Source: Leifsonia sp. AK011 (GTDB lineage Bacteria; Actinomycetota; Actinomycetes; Actinomycetales; Microbacteriaceae). Taken from it: 64,000 nt of DNA. Positions 7,709-15,558 of the stretch are shown piece after piece. The DNA lies in contig NZ_JACCCH010000001.1 in assembly GCF_013410945.1 (NCBI RefSeq), positions 930,001-994,000 of the forward strand. The letters are read 5' to 3'. The notes beneath the pieces were generated by a model. It was not told where the DNA came from and made no database searches. It saw only the letters and a program-made list of their open reading frames with translations. The translations under genes and the position numbers were made by a program. Each line of letters begins with the position of its first letter. Position 1 is the first letter of the stretch.

Positions 7709-8010
7709 GACATCCCTTGCGTTCCCTACTCTTGTCCGGACGGTGTACGGCACCATGCAGCGCGGTAATGTGGGCGGTTTCCGTAGAGTGTTGGCGCGGT
7801 AATTGCCTCCGGTGGTACGACGCCCCTGCAAACAACGATGCGATAAAGCGTCGATGAGTGCGGTGAGACCAAGTCCATGCAGTTTCACGTTTTCTCTTTG
7901 TCGTAGCTTTCGTCCGTTGAGTCATGCGAGACAATCGCATTCCCACGTGCGATCAAGTCCTGTGCAAGGCGAAGTTCCACACCGAGGCGAGCAGAAAGAC
8001 AACGACCGAT
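7709..8010. other. intergenic, 302 bp, no gene seen
   Basis: Gap between the CBASS-like operon and the nuclease gene. The frame of the downstream nuclease is open back to 7924 but that part does not look coding. No strong hairpin or tandem repeat. Less GC-rich than the core genes, as is the whole 4.8-9.5 kb block. Confidence 0.4.
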
Positions 8011-9534
8011 ATGCGCAGCGAGCCGGCCATTCCTAGAGAGTCCGTGATTCGCGACAAACTTGCGGAGCGGCTCGACTTGATTGAGCCGAATCTCGAACTT
8101 GTCGCCGTCGAGCACTATCTGCCTAACCCCGACGGTGCAAGTGGCTTCGTTGACATCCTCGTTCGCGATGCCAGGGGTGATCTTGTCATCATCGAACTGA
8201 AACGTGATGACAAGTCAGCGAGGCAGGCTCTTCACGAGCTCGAAAAGTACGTGGGACTCATGTCGCAGGTCAGCGGTCTTCGAACTGACCAAATGCGCTG
8301 CATTCTCGTCTCGACCTCCTGGCACGAGCTCGCGCTGCCGTTTTCGCGCTACAAGAAGCACGCCGACTTCTATCTAAAGGGACTGCATCTTTTTCTGGAC
8401 ACCGAGGGTGAGTTGAGTCATTGTGACGAATTTGTCGGTTACGCGGGCTCGGTCGGGAACGAGCTTTGCCCGATGTATATGGGGATGCTCTTTGGGAATC
8501 CCGAGTCGCGCGATAACGCAGCAGAGCAGATCGTCGCGCAGCTAGCCAGCTTCTCGATCGAGGACTACATTTTGATCGATGTCGACCACACCGGGCCTTC
8601 TGGGTGGGTCAGTAGTCCGTTTGGCATCTTCGTTGCATTTGCGATGTTCCCGCCTGCAGTCGAACAACATGTCTGCGCCCTGTTCCCCGAGGAAACCGAG
8701 GACGTCTATGAGGATGAGGACTACTGGCACGAGCAAGTAATTCAGACTCAGTTGTCCGAATCAATCCAAAGTGAGGAGATCGAGAACAGTTCTCCGGACG
8801 GTTTGGCTTCAGAGGTTGAGTGGACAAAATCGAATGCTAGGGGATTCGGCGCCTATGGCAACTCGCTCGTTTGGCCGGAAAACGTCCTGCTTCGTTTGAT
8901 CGCAGGTGCAGATTCCGCGCACACCGTGAACTACACGACACTCGTGTCCACCGCCCATGCGCAAGCTTGGTCCCGCATGCGCAGCACAGTCGCTCGCGTA
9001 ATCGACGGTGACGGTGCGTGGCCCGAAGTCATTGGCGCCTGGCTTGACGAGTCCGAAGACCTTAATGCAGAGATCAACGTTCAAATCTACTCACCGTCGA
9101 ACGTGCTGAGCGGCTTGGAGGCACTGGCACGATCGTCGGATGATTCATACATCGCGGCTCTGGCTATCGGGCGGAAATTCGGTTCGAGAAACAACCTTGT
9201 TTGGGGCACGATCGTTTGGGACGGCACCGCGCGAGACTGCTCGCTTCAGGACGTGCTCAATCGCGCCGACACTGATCTCCTTGACTATCTCGCGGGCAGC
9301 AGTTGGGTCGTTGAGCCTTCGATCATGAACAGCCTCGGACTCCGATACGTAACGATGGAGTCATCGCCTGGATCAAGTGATTTGCCAGGCGACGCAGCCC
9401 GGGAGCTGTCCGTCGTGTCTGGGGCGCTCGCTCGGGGGGACGGATCAGGGGACAGCCTCGCGAGCTTCTTGGTAGCTCATCCGATCTTCACAGAGAGCCT
9501 TCTCGCAGCCTACGAACGCACGATCTTTCGATGA
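8011..9534 (+). CDS. NucS-like PD-(D/E)XK nuclease with a long extra domain
   Basis: 507-aa protein. Residues 10-110 match the NucS/EndoMS C-terminal nuclease fold: VIRDKLAERLDLIEPNLEL, then D48 in FVDILVRD, E62-L63-K64 in VIIELKR, and the Q-x(7)-Y region (RQALHELEKY). These acids and Lys are the metal-binding core that cuts DNA. I chose the ATG at 8011 because families of this type begin just before the (V)IRD helix; the 29 codons upstream look non-coding. The remaining 390 residues are of unknown type and acidic (EETEDVYEDEDYWHE), without membrane helices. Sits between the CBASS-like operon and the micro-ORF operon, so a defence role is likely but unproven. Confidence 0.75.
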   Translation: MRSEPAIPRESVIRDKLAERLDLIEPNLELVAVEHYLPNPDGASGFVDILVRDARGDLVIIELKRDDKSARQALHELEKYVGLMSQVSGLRTDQMRCILVSTSWHELALPFSRYKKHADFYLKGLHLFLDTEGELSHCDEFVGYAGSVGNELCPMYMGMLFGNPESRDNAAEQIVAQLASFSIEDYILIDVDHTGPSGWVSSPFGIFVAFAMFPPAVEQHVCALFPEETEDVYEDEDYWHEQVIQTQLSESIQSEEIENSSPDGLASEVEWTKSNARGFGAYGNSLVWPENVLLRLIAGADSAHTVNYTTLVSTAHAQAWSRMRSTVARVIDGDGAWPEVIGAWLDESEDLNAEINVQIYSPSNVLSGLEALARSSDDSYIAALAIGRKFGSRNNLVWGTIVWDGTARDCSLQDVLNRADTDLLDYLAGSSWVVEPSIMNSLGLRYVTMESSPGSSDLPGDAARELSVVSGALARGDGSGDSLASFLVAHPIFTESLLAAYERTIFR

Positions 9535-9672
9535 GTTTTTCAGAATACTGGGAGCCTGTTTCTCGCCGACCGAGCCGATTGTCGGTCGTTGACGTGCGGC
9601 AAAATCCTCACCCAACCGCCACTCTAATCGACGCCAGCTGACGATCCCCCGGCCAGAACTAGAATTGGTTTC

Positions 9673-10158
9673 ATGCGCAGCAGGAAGAAGAAGCCAGAGG
9701 TTCAACCTCCGCCCCTGCACCTCATCCACGAGGAGGTGAACCGGCAGCGCGAGTCCACCGCTCGGCGCTCTGACGCGATGAATGGCCGGGCCACGGTGCT
9801 CATCGGTGCCGCTGCGATCGCGGGGAGTCTGCAGGCCTCCGACCTCTTCGGAAACGGCTGGCTTATCATCGCGGTTGCCGCAACTGCCCTCGCAGCGCTC
9901 TGTGGGATTCTTGCCGTTACACCGAAGCCCAGACGCGAGCTCGACATGAAAATGGTCCGCAACACGCTCTTCCGTAAGACCGATGACGAGGCACTTCTTT
10001 TCCTCATCGATCACAAGAATGATGCGCTTGCCGAGATCGAGAAGCTGTTGAGCCACCGCGCACGCTGGCTTCGCCGTGGATACGTCTGCCTTGTGATCTC
10101 CATCCTTGCGTTCGTCCCCCTTGTGGCCCGTGCTCAGTTGACCATCACAATTCAGTAA
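9673..10158 (+). CDS. small membrane protein, head of the micro-ORF operon
   Basis: 161-aa protein. A basic N-terminus (RSRKKK) is followed by VQPPPLHLI (10-18), an amphipathic helix, two membrane helices (about 40-54 and 62-82), a cytosolic helical stretch (88-130) and a last helix at 136-153. This layout is like small SLATT/PycTM-type membrane effectors of bacterial signalling immunity, but no motif proves membership. The V-x-P-P-P string near its N-terminus resembles the motif shared by the three micro-ORFs directly downstream. The first of these starts 10 bp after the stop, with its own RBS (AAGGAG), so the four genes are most likely one operon. Function unknown. Confidence 0.65.
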   Translation: MRSRKKKPEVQPPPLHLIHEEVNRQRESTARRSDAMNGRATVLIGAAAIAGSLQASDLFGNGWLIIAVAATALAALCGILAVTPKPRRELDMKMVRNTLFRKTDDEALLFLIDHKNDALAEIEKLLSHRARWLRRGYVCLVISILAFVPLVARAQLTITIQ

Positions 10159-10167
10159 GGAGTAGAT

Positions 10168-10275
10168 ATGCAGGACAGAGATGGTGTTCCCCCCGAGGAC
10201 ATCGATGACTCCGTGTGGGCGATAGTTGACGAAAGCGCCAAGAGTGACGGCGCGGGCGAGAAGCTCAATGGCTGA
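10168..10275 (+). CDS. micro-ORF 1, 35-aa VPPxx[IV][DE] peptide
   Basis: ATG with an AAGGAG RBS 6 bp upstream. Acidic peptide beginning MQDRDGVPPEDIDDSVW; residues 7-17 carry V-P-P-E-D-I-D-D-S-V-W, aligned without gaps to both following peptides. Its stop lies inside the next ORF (8-base overlap, 10268-10275), so translation of the two is coupled. No signal peptide or membrane segment. The shared motif over three successive frames is hard to explain by chance and is the main evidence that it is translated. Confidence 0.6.
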   Translation: MQDRDGVPPEDIDDSVWAIVDESAKSDGAGEKLNG

Positions 10276-10402
10276 CGACGCACCGCCCCCGGCCGACGTG
10301 CCTCCCCCGCAGGTCGACCAGAAGGCGTTCAAGGAAGCGCAGTTCGCGCCGCGGAAGAAGGGCACCGCGCAAATGACAAACCAACCGAAGGCCGAAAAGT
10401 GA
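10268..10402 (+). CDS. micro-ORF 2, 44-aa VPPxx[IV][DE] peptide
   Basis: ATG start inside micro-ORF 1. Begins MADDAPPPADVPPPQVDQKAF; residues 11-21 give the shared motif V-P-P-P-Q-V-D-Q-K-A-F. The second half is basic (APRKKG, then NQPKAEK), unlike the acidic first peptide. Ends in a four-base overlap with micro-ORF 3 (GTGA, 10399-10402). No membrane segment. Too short for domain assignment. Confidence 0.6.
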   Translation: MADDAPPPADVPPPQVDQKAFKEAQFAPRKKGTAQMTNQPKAEK

Positions 10403-10518
10403 GCGACGACAAGGACAACGGCCCAGACTCAGTTCCTCCCCCGAACGTTGAGCCGTCCGCATTCCAGTACCTCGAGCATGCCGAAGAGACGACAACAGAG
10501 CGACGAGGTCGGAAGTAG
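10399..10518 (+). CDS. micro-ORF 3, 39-aa VPPxx[IV][DE] peptide
   Basis: GTG start overlapping the stop of micro-ORF 2. Begins MSDDKDNGPDSVPPPNVEPS; the shared motif reads V-P-P-P-N-V-E-P-S-A-F. The tail changes from acidic (EHAEETTT) to basic (ERRGRK). Last gene of the operon; downstream is structured non-coding DNA. Confidence 0.58.
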   Translation: MSDDKDNGPDSVPPPNVEPSAFQYLEHAEETTTERRGRK

Positions 10519-10983
10519 CGTTGCCATCACGCCTAGCGAGCGTGGACGTGTTAATTTGAGGCTCGCCCAAGCCGATCCCGGAGGAGCCCGGTTGGGCACT
10601 GAGTTGTTCGGCGACCAAGGCCGAGGAATGGACCAAGACGAGTGTCTTTTGCGACGAGCAGTGTCTGGAGTTGAATCCTCAGTCGGCGCGCCGGCACCCA
10701 GGCCTGCGGGCTGATCGGGCTTTTGGAGCGTCAAGGATCCACCGAAGTAGCAGGGCGTGGTCGGGCTCAAGTGTTGCTTGTGACGCGATGCGTCACAAGC
10801 GCGGTGGGGCTCGACTCCCCATCGGCACGGCCGCCACGTCGCGGTTGTAGGTGGGTGCATCGTGGATACGAGGCGCGACGCGTCGGAACCGGCGCGATGG
10901 GGCCCCACGAATGGTTCTTCTACATCCGGGCCGACGAGACGTCGCCGCCCGACGGGCGACGCCGTCTCGTGGGGCTGTAGAGC
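10519..10983. other. non-coding, palindrome-rich segment between the micro-ORFs and the IS
   Basis: 465 bp without a convincing gene. It contains a 10-bp perfect inverted repeat (10777-10799), GGGGCCCC at 10899-10906, and a long dyad made of GCCCCACGA (10902-10910) and TCGTGGGGC (10967-10975) that encloses smaller palindromes. GCCGTCTCGTGGG at 10961-10973 recurs at the 3' end of the tRNA-Lys gene (12342-12354). It may hold the operon's terminator and an old attachment site, or a structured RNA. Confidence 0.4.
10777..10799. repeat. perfect 10-bp inverted repeat
   Basis: CTTGTGACGC, 3-base spacer, GCGTCACAAG. The tight spacing suits a dimeric-regulator operator better than a terminator; no T-run follows. 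Confidence 0.5.
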
Positions 10984-11004
10984 TTCGGGTGATGGGTTAC
11001 ATCA

Positions 11005-12255
11005 CTATTTCGGTTGAGTGGTAACACTCGTGTGCACTGTAGCTTGCGCGCTCGGGATTGAGGCACGCTTCTTTCGGATGTCGCCGGTGCTTTTGCGAAG
11101 TGTGGTGCGCAGCAGTTGGTCTCCGTCGAATGCTTGGATGACTTCGTCTGTGACCCACACGTCAATGTCTCGCCCTGCCGCTGCTCGTCCGAGTGCGATC
11201 TGTTGCCAGGCCACGCAGATCACCCCGATCGCCGATGCTCGCCTGGCAACCCAGGTCCCGTCACGTCGATCGTTACCGGGTTTGGAGTGTGATGGTGTCG
11301 ACCGGATCGGGATCGGAACTGTCGGAGAGGCTGTCTCGAAGCGTGTTACCGGCGCCACCATTCCGATCCCCTGATGCGGTCGACGATGGTTGTAATCCTC
11401 AACCCACACGTCGAGCTCGGCTTGGGCGTCCTCGAGGGAGGCGAACACCCGATCAGTGCGGAACTCGGTTCGCAACGCCCGATGGAACCGCTCTACCTTG
11501 CCCGTGGTTGTCGGCGAACGCGGCTGCGTCAACAGGTGCTCCACGCCCTGTTCCCGAAGGATCCGGTCGAACAACATCTCCACCGGAGGTTGATTGAACC
11601 TGCCGGTGAACACCTTGCCGTTGTCCGTCAGCACCTGCCCAGGTAACCCATAACGCTCGAACGCCAACAACAGCCCATCAGCGACGCTGCGAGCACTCTC
11701 ACGCACCATCAGAAACGCCGACACACAAAACCGGGAGTGATCATCGATGCCCGTCAACGCTTTGGCGCGACGCCCATCAGCCAGAAGGAATCCGCCGACA
11801 ACATCCATCTGTCACAGCTCCATCGCCGCGCCGCGCTCCCACCGCTTCCACTTCCGATCCCGGGGACGTCTGGCCGCCGGATCGATCAGCCCCAGCCGCA
11901 GCAACGCCCGATACGCTCCTGACTCCGAGGGCAACGGCTCAACACCCTTCCGGCGCAGTTCATACACAAGCCGTCTCGGGCCCCACGACGGATGCGCCCG
12001 CCGCAACGACGCCAACTCGATCTCGACAGCCGCCGGCATCTGATGCGGCACCGACAACGGGCGATGCGACCGATCGCCCAACGCCTCAAGCCCGCCATCT
12101 TCATAACGGCGAAGCCACACATGAATCGTCTTGCGAGACACCCCGAATCGGGCAGCAACCTCGGTCACCGTCGCGCCCCCGCTAATCACGGCCAACACAG
12201 CCTGATACCGCTGCTCCGTCACAGATAACTCCCTCATATCGGGAGTGTCACCCAT
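11005..12255 (-). pseudogene. IS481-family transposase interrupted by an in-frame TGA
   Basis: A single frame of 416 codons (about 415 residues with read-through) is split by TGA at 11812-11814, where intact relatives have TGG in the string ELWQMDVVGG. The N-terminal part (147 aa) holds the helix-turn-helix (GATVTEVAARFGVSRKTIHV) and the IS481 linker (SWGPRRLVYELRRKG). The C-terminal part is the DDE core: Asp in QMDVVGGF, Asp in LTDNGKVF, Glu in GKVERFHRALRTE. Frame is kept on both sides, so one base change (G to A) accounts for the break; an ATG two codons after the stop could allow re-initiation but would not give a full enzyme. Element likely inactive unless helped in trans. Confidence 0.85.
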
Positions 12256-12333
12256 CAGCCGAAACCAGTGTCACCCATCAGGCGAAACACTGTTACCCAT
12301 CACCCGAATGCCAAACGGCACCCATCAGGCGAA
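12246..12333. repeat. four iterated IS-end units
   Basis: 18-bp units at 12246-12263, 12269-12286, 12291-12308 and 12316-12333, following the pattern TGTCACCCATCAGSCGAA with few changes, spaced 22-25 bp. Together they sit upstream of the transposase, where its promoter and terminal inverted repeat must lie. They may be transposase-binding iterons or traces of repeated insertions. Confidence 0.6.
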
Positions 12334-12350
12334 GTAATACAGCCGTCTCG

Positions 12351-12423
12351 TGGGCCCGGTGGGGCTCGAACCCACGACCCGCGGATTAAAAGTCCGATGC
12401 TCTGCCAACTGAGCTACAGGCCC
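12351..12423 (-). tRNA. tRNA-Lys (anticodon TTT)
   Basis: On the minus strand the 73-base gene begins GGGCCTGTAGCTCAG, has anticodon loop CTTTTAA with TTT in the anticodon position, T-arm GTGGGTTCGAGCCCCAC and acceptor end CGGGCCCA. The acceptor stem pairs over 7 bp with one G-U. No CCA is encoded. Its 3' end faces the accessory island, the usual side for integration into a tRNA gene. Confidence 0.93.
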
Positions 12424-12457
12424 TACACCTCAAGCGTACCGAGGGCGGGGACCCCTA

Positions 12458-13774
12458 TTAGAACCAGATGCCCAGGCGCGGGGGGACGGGGGAGTGGAAG
12501 AGGCGGTCGACGAGAGTGGCGGCATCCCTCGTCGCGGTGAGGCGGCCGGCGGCTCGGAGGGTGGTGGCGGAGACGCCGCCCAGGAGGAGGGCGCCCACCT
12601 CGGCGACGTTGAGGTGCACCTCCGCGTCGGCGGGGGCGTCGCTGCGCGTGCAGGTGGGGGAGCCCGTGGCATCCGTGGACAGCACGAAGCGGCCGGCGGC
12701 GAAGCCGAGGTCGTCGGTCACGGTGAAGGCGACAGAGCCTGCGGCGGCGTAGCGGCGGGCGGTCAGGGTGGCGGGAACATCGAGAACACGCAGCCACAGG
12801 TGGTCGCTCACGAGGGTCTCGCGCAGGGCACGGGCGTCCGCGATCATCCAGCGCAGCGGCTCGTCCACCGAGCGCAGGGATGCCCGCACCTCGGTCACCA
12901 GGTCGAGCTCCAGCAGGTAGCGCCAGAGGCCTGCGTACGCGTCATCCGTCACAGCGACGAACTCGGTCACCGTCACCGTGTGGGCGGAGAAATCGTTGTC
13001 GTCGCCCTTGAGCTTGTAGAGCGCGAAGCCCTGGGGCTCGCCGTTCTCGTCGTCGTAGCGCACGGCGCGCAGACCCTTCGACTCCTTCTCGGTGTCGGGG
13101 GTGAGGCCGAAGAACTCGTCCCAGCGGCGACCCCAGCGGTCGACCTCGCCCGGGATGCCACGGCGCGCACGCCGCTCGATGTCGTCAGCCTGCGCACGCA
13201 ACGTGGCCCTCTCGACGAACTGGACCCGCCCGCGAGCGGCAGGTCCTGTCCACTTCGCCCGACGCGTGTCGATCGTCATATCGGCCACGAGCGCTGCACA
13301 CGCGAAACCGAAGCGGCGGTAGATCGTCGCCTCCGACACCGTGAGCGCAGCGAGCGGGAGGCCACCGGCGACGGCCGTGCGCAGCTCTCCCTCGAGGAGG
13401 GCACGGGCGATACCGCGGCGGCGGTGGGTGGGGGAGACGGTGACCGAGCTGATCGCCCAGGCGTCGACAGTCTGGGTCTGCTCGGGGGTGCCCGGGGTCG
13501 TCAGCGACGTGACCCAGGAGCTGACCGTGGCGACAGGGATCTCGGGGCTTGCAGCCGCGTCGTCGTAGACGCCGATCATCCGCCGCTCGGTGAAGGCGCG
13601 CAGGTAATCGAGAGCGTCCTTGTGGTCCACGTCGTCCGCGTGGAAGCCGCGCACATCCGCACGCACCCACGCGACGCCGCCCGTCTCATCGCCCGGGTCG
13701 ACGAGCGCGTAGCGCAGCCCGGTGTCGGCGATGGCGGCGGCGGAAGTGGGGTCGAGGGGCAGTGAGTGGTGCAT
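12458..13774 (-). CDS. eis: Eis-like GNAT acetyltransferase
   Basis: 438-aa protein of the Eis (enhanced intracellular survival) family, cytoplasmic acetyl-CoA-dependent N-acetyltransferases that modify amines such as aminoglycosides or protein lysines. Three-part layout: an N-terminal GNAT domain with the acetyl-CoA loop VSPTHRRRGIARALL (about 112-126) and ASWVTSLT-like strand before it, a second GNAT-like domain in the middle, and a C-terminal sterol-carrier-like domain (VHLNVAEVGALLLGG near the end). The final carboxylate follows LGIWF, as in Eis, where the C-terminus takes part in catalysis. Start codon ATG at 13774. Symbol given by family; substrate not established. Confidence 0.85.
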   Translation of the reverse strand: MHHSLPLDPTSAAAIADTGLRYALVDPGDETGGVAWVRADVRGFHADDVDHKDALDYLRAFTERRMIGVYDDAAASPEIPVATVSSWVTSLTTPGTPEQTQTVDAWAISSVTVSPTHRRRGIARALLEGELRTAVAGGLPLAALTVSEATIYRRFGFACAALVADMTIDTRRAKWTGPAARGRVQFVERATLRAQADDIERRARRGIPGEVDRWGRRWDEFFGLTPDTEKESKGLRAVRYDDENGEPQGFALYKLKGDDNDFSAHTVTVTEFVAVTDDAYAGLWRYLLELDLVTEVRASLRSVDEPLRWMIADARALRETLVSDHLWLRVLDVPATLTARRYAAAGSVAFTVTDDLGFAAGRFVLSTDATGSPTCTRSDAPADAEVHLNVAEVGALLLGGVSATTLRAAGRLTATRDAATLVDRLFHSPVPPRLGIWF

Positions 13775-13827
13775 CCCTCGAGCGTATCCGGGCGACCTGA
13801 CAACGCGGCAGGGCCAACGGTGGGGGT

Positions 13828-14733
13828 GTGGACCCCACCCATAATGGATGCGTCGACACTCCAGCCGCAGCAGAGCCCTCGAACGACGCCCTCGCGTCGT
13901 TCACCGCAGTGCGCCCGCGTCTATTCGGGATCGCCTACCGCATGCTCGGGAGTGCGGCGGATGCCGAGGAGATCGTGCAGGAGGTCTGGATTCGCTGGCA
14001 GGAGTATGACCGCGGCTCGGTCGAGAATCCCGCCGCCTTTCTCGCCACGATCACCACGCGGTTGTCGATCAACTCCGCACAGTCGGCCCACTCCACGCGG
14101 GAGACCTACATCGGCCCGTGGCTGCCCGAGCCCATCGACACGTCCGCGGATCCCGCGGTGGGGGCCGAGCGTGGCGAGGCGATCGAGCTCGCCGTGCTGG
14201 TGCTGCTCGAACGTCTCACTCCGACCGAGCGCGCGGCATATATTCTCCGCGAGGCATTCGACTACCCGTACCCGATGATCGGCGAGATAGTGCAGCAGAA
14301 GGAGCCAGCCGTACGCCAGCTCGTGAGCCGGGCCCGCAAGCACCTCGCGACCGCGCGGCGCAAGCCCGTCGCCAGCGACGAGCATCGGCGCCTGCTCAAC
14401 GCGTTCCTGGAGGCGGCGCAAGCGGGCAACATCCAGAAGCTCGAGCACCTCTTCGCGGCCGACGTCGTGAGTTACACCGACGGCGGAGGCGCAGCGAAGC
14501 AGGCCGCGCGCATCCCGATCATCGGGCGCGAGAAGGTCGCGAAGTTCATCGCCGCGTTCTCCAGCCACTTCTGGGTCGGCATGGAGATCGTCGAGTCCGA
14601 GACCAACGGGCTCCCCGCAGCGCTGCTCAGCCGCGACGGTGAAACGGTCGCGGTGCTGAGCGTCGTGGCATCCGACGACGGTATCGACCAGCTGCTGTGG
14701 GTCATGAACCCGGAGAAGCTCACGCGAGTGTGA
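13828..14733 (+). CDS. ECF41-type sigma factor with SnoaL-like C-terminal domain (SigJ-like)
   Basis: 301-aa RNA polymerase sigma factor. Sigma-2 region: PRLFGIAYRMLGSAADAEEIVQEVW (about 30-54). Sigma-4 region: LTPTERAAYILREAFDYPY, ending in an HTH before RKHLATARR. The last 110 residues form a SnoaL-like domain with the ECF41 signatures TDGGG (about 217-221) and NPEKL at the very end. In ECF41 proteins this fused domain replaces an anti-sigma factor and controls activity. The genes just downstream are NAD(P)-binding reductase-like, the typical ECF41 target type, and a matching promoter lies between (14741-14767). GTG start at 13828; an alternative start further in is possible. Confidence 0.88.
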   Translation: MDPTHNGCVDTPAAAEPSNDALASFTAVRPRLFGIAYRMLGSAADAEEIVQEVWIRWQEYDRGSVENPAAFLATITTRLSINSAQSAHSTRETYIGPWLPEPIDTSADPAVGAERGEAIELAVLVLLERLTPTERAAYILREAFDYPYPMIGEIVQQKEPAVRQLVSRARKHLATARRKPVASDEHRRLLNAFLEAAQAGNIQKLEHLFAADVVSYTDGGGAAKQAARIPIIGREKVAKFIAAFSSHFWVGMEIVESETNGLPAALLSRDGETVAVLSVVASDDGIDQLLWVMNPEKLTRV

Positions 14734-14740
14734 ACGAACC

Positions 14741-14767
14741 CGTCACAGATCGGGAGACACGTTTGTC
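14741..14767 (+). promoter_or_regulatory. ECF41-type promoter
   Basis: CGTCACA (14741-14747), 16 bases, TGTC (14764-14767). The published ECF41 consensus is TGTCACA-N16-CGTC, so each box differs by one base. It lies directly upstream of the reductase pair and just after the sigma gene. Confidence 0.6.
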
Positions 14768-14814
14768 CTAGCTGGTGACCGACGCCGAACGAGCGCTCGG
14801 CAGAAGGGCACACC

Positions 14815-15558
14815 ATGAAGATCCTCGTTATCGGCGGAACCGGCCTCATCGGCTCGCGCGCCATCCAGCGCCTCATCGAGCACGGGCACAAGGCGATCTC
14901 CGCGTCGCCGAGCTCGGGCGTGAACACGCTCACGGGCGAAGGGGTCGCGGATGCCATGGCCGGCGTCGACGTCGTCATCGACGTCTCCAACTCCCCGTCG
15001 TTCGCCGACGACGACGTGATGAACTTCTTCGTCACCTCCACCACAAACTTGCTCGCCGCGGAGAAGGACGCGGGCGTGAAGCACCACGTGGCGCTCTCGG
15101 TCGTTGGCACGGACCGTGTGCCCGAGAGCGGGTATCTGAGGGCGAAGGTCGCCCAGGAGAAGCTGATCACGGAGTCGGGCATCCCCTACTCCCTCGTGCA
15201 CGCCACCCAGTTCTTCGAGTTCGTGAAGGGAATCGCGGATTCCGCGACCGAGGGAGACACCGTGCGCCTCTCGCACGCGAGCATCCAGCCGATCGCCGCC
15301 GACGACGTGGCGGCAGTCGTGGCACGCACGGCGGCCGGCGCCCCGCTCAACGGAACACTCGAGATCGGTGGACCCGAGAAGTTCGGCATGGACGAACTCA
15401 TCGCCACCGGCCTCGCCGCCTTCGGTGACCCGCGCACGGTGGTGACGGATGCCACGGCCCCCTACTTCGGCGCAGTGCTCACGGGCGACGAGCTCATCCC
15501 GGGCCCCGACGCCGAACTCTCCACCACGACGTTCTCGGAGTGGCTGGCCCGCTCATGA
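14815..15558 (+). CDS. NAD(P)-binding atypical SDR (NmrA-like), ECF41 target candidate
   Basis: 247-aa protein of the NAD(P)H-binding atypical short-chain dehydrogenase group. The Rossmann loop is at the N-terminus (IGGTGLIGSRAIQ, residues 6-18); the mid part has GVKHHVALSVVGTDR, and PYSLVHATQFFEF follows, all typical of the NmrA/SDR-a5 type. It lacks the classical YxxxK pair, so it may be a sensor or isomerase instead of a dehydrogenase. The stop overlaps the next gene (ATGA), which encodes a close paralogue. The pair follows an ECF41 sigma gene and a fitting promoter. Confidence 0.85.
   Translation: MKILVIGGTGLIGSRAIQRLIEHGHKAISASPSSGVNTLTGEGVADAMAGVDVVIDVSNSPSFADDDVMNFFVTSTTNLLAAEKDAGVKHHVALSVVGTDRVPESGYLRAKVAQEKLITESGIPYSLVHATQFFEFVKGIADSATEGDTVRLSHASIQPIAADDVAAVVARTAAGAPLNGTLEIGGPEKFGMDELIATGLAAFGDPRTVVTDATAPYFGAVLTGDELIPGPDAELSTTTFSEWLARS

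Larger units (their letters stand above)
10984..12333 (-). mobile_element. IS481-family insertion sequence
   Basis: About 1.35 kb. One transposase frame on the minus strand (11005-12255, with an internal stop) is bordered by related ends: TTCGGGTGATGGGTTACA at 10984-11001 on the left and, inverted, TGTTACCCATCACCCGAA at 12291-12308 on the right (16 of the 17 aligned bases match). The right side has four copies of this end-like unit, so the exact right boundary is unclear (12263 to 12333). Lies directly beside tRNA-Lys. Confidence 0.75.

Noticed and set aside
9445-10365. 306-codon minus-strand frame opposite the micro-ORF operon
   Set aside because: Shadow; no domain, and the plus strand has RBS, overlaps and a shared motif across frames.
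10429-10908. 159-codon minus-strand frame after the micro-ORFs
   Set aside because: Ser/Pro/Arg-rich without homology-like blocks, start without RBS; the segment looks structured and non-coding.
12350-12424. Integrase-driven island at tRNA-Lys
   Set aside because: No integrase or excisionase gene is seen in the window; only a short shared 13-mer is available, so I report it as a weak hint and not as an att site.
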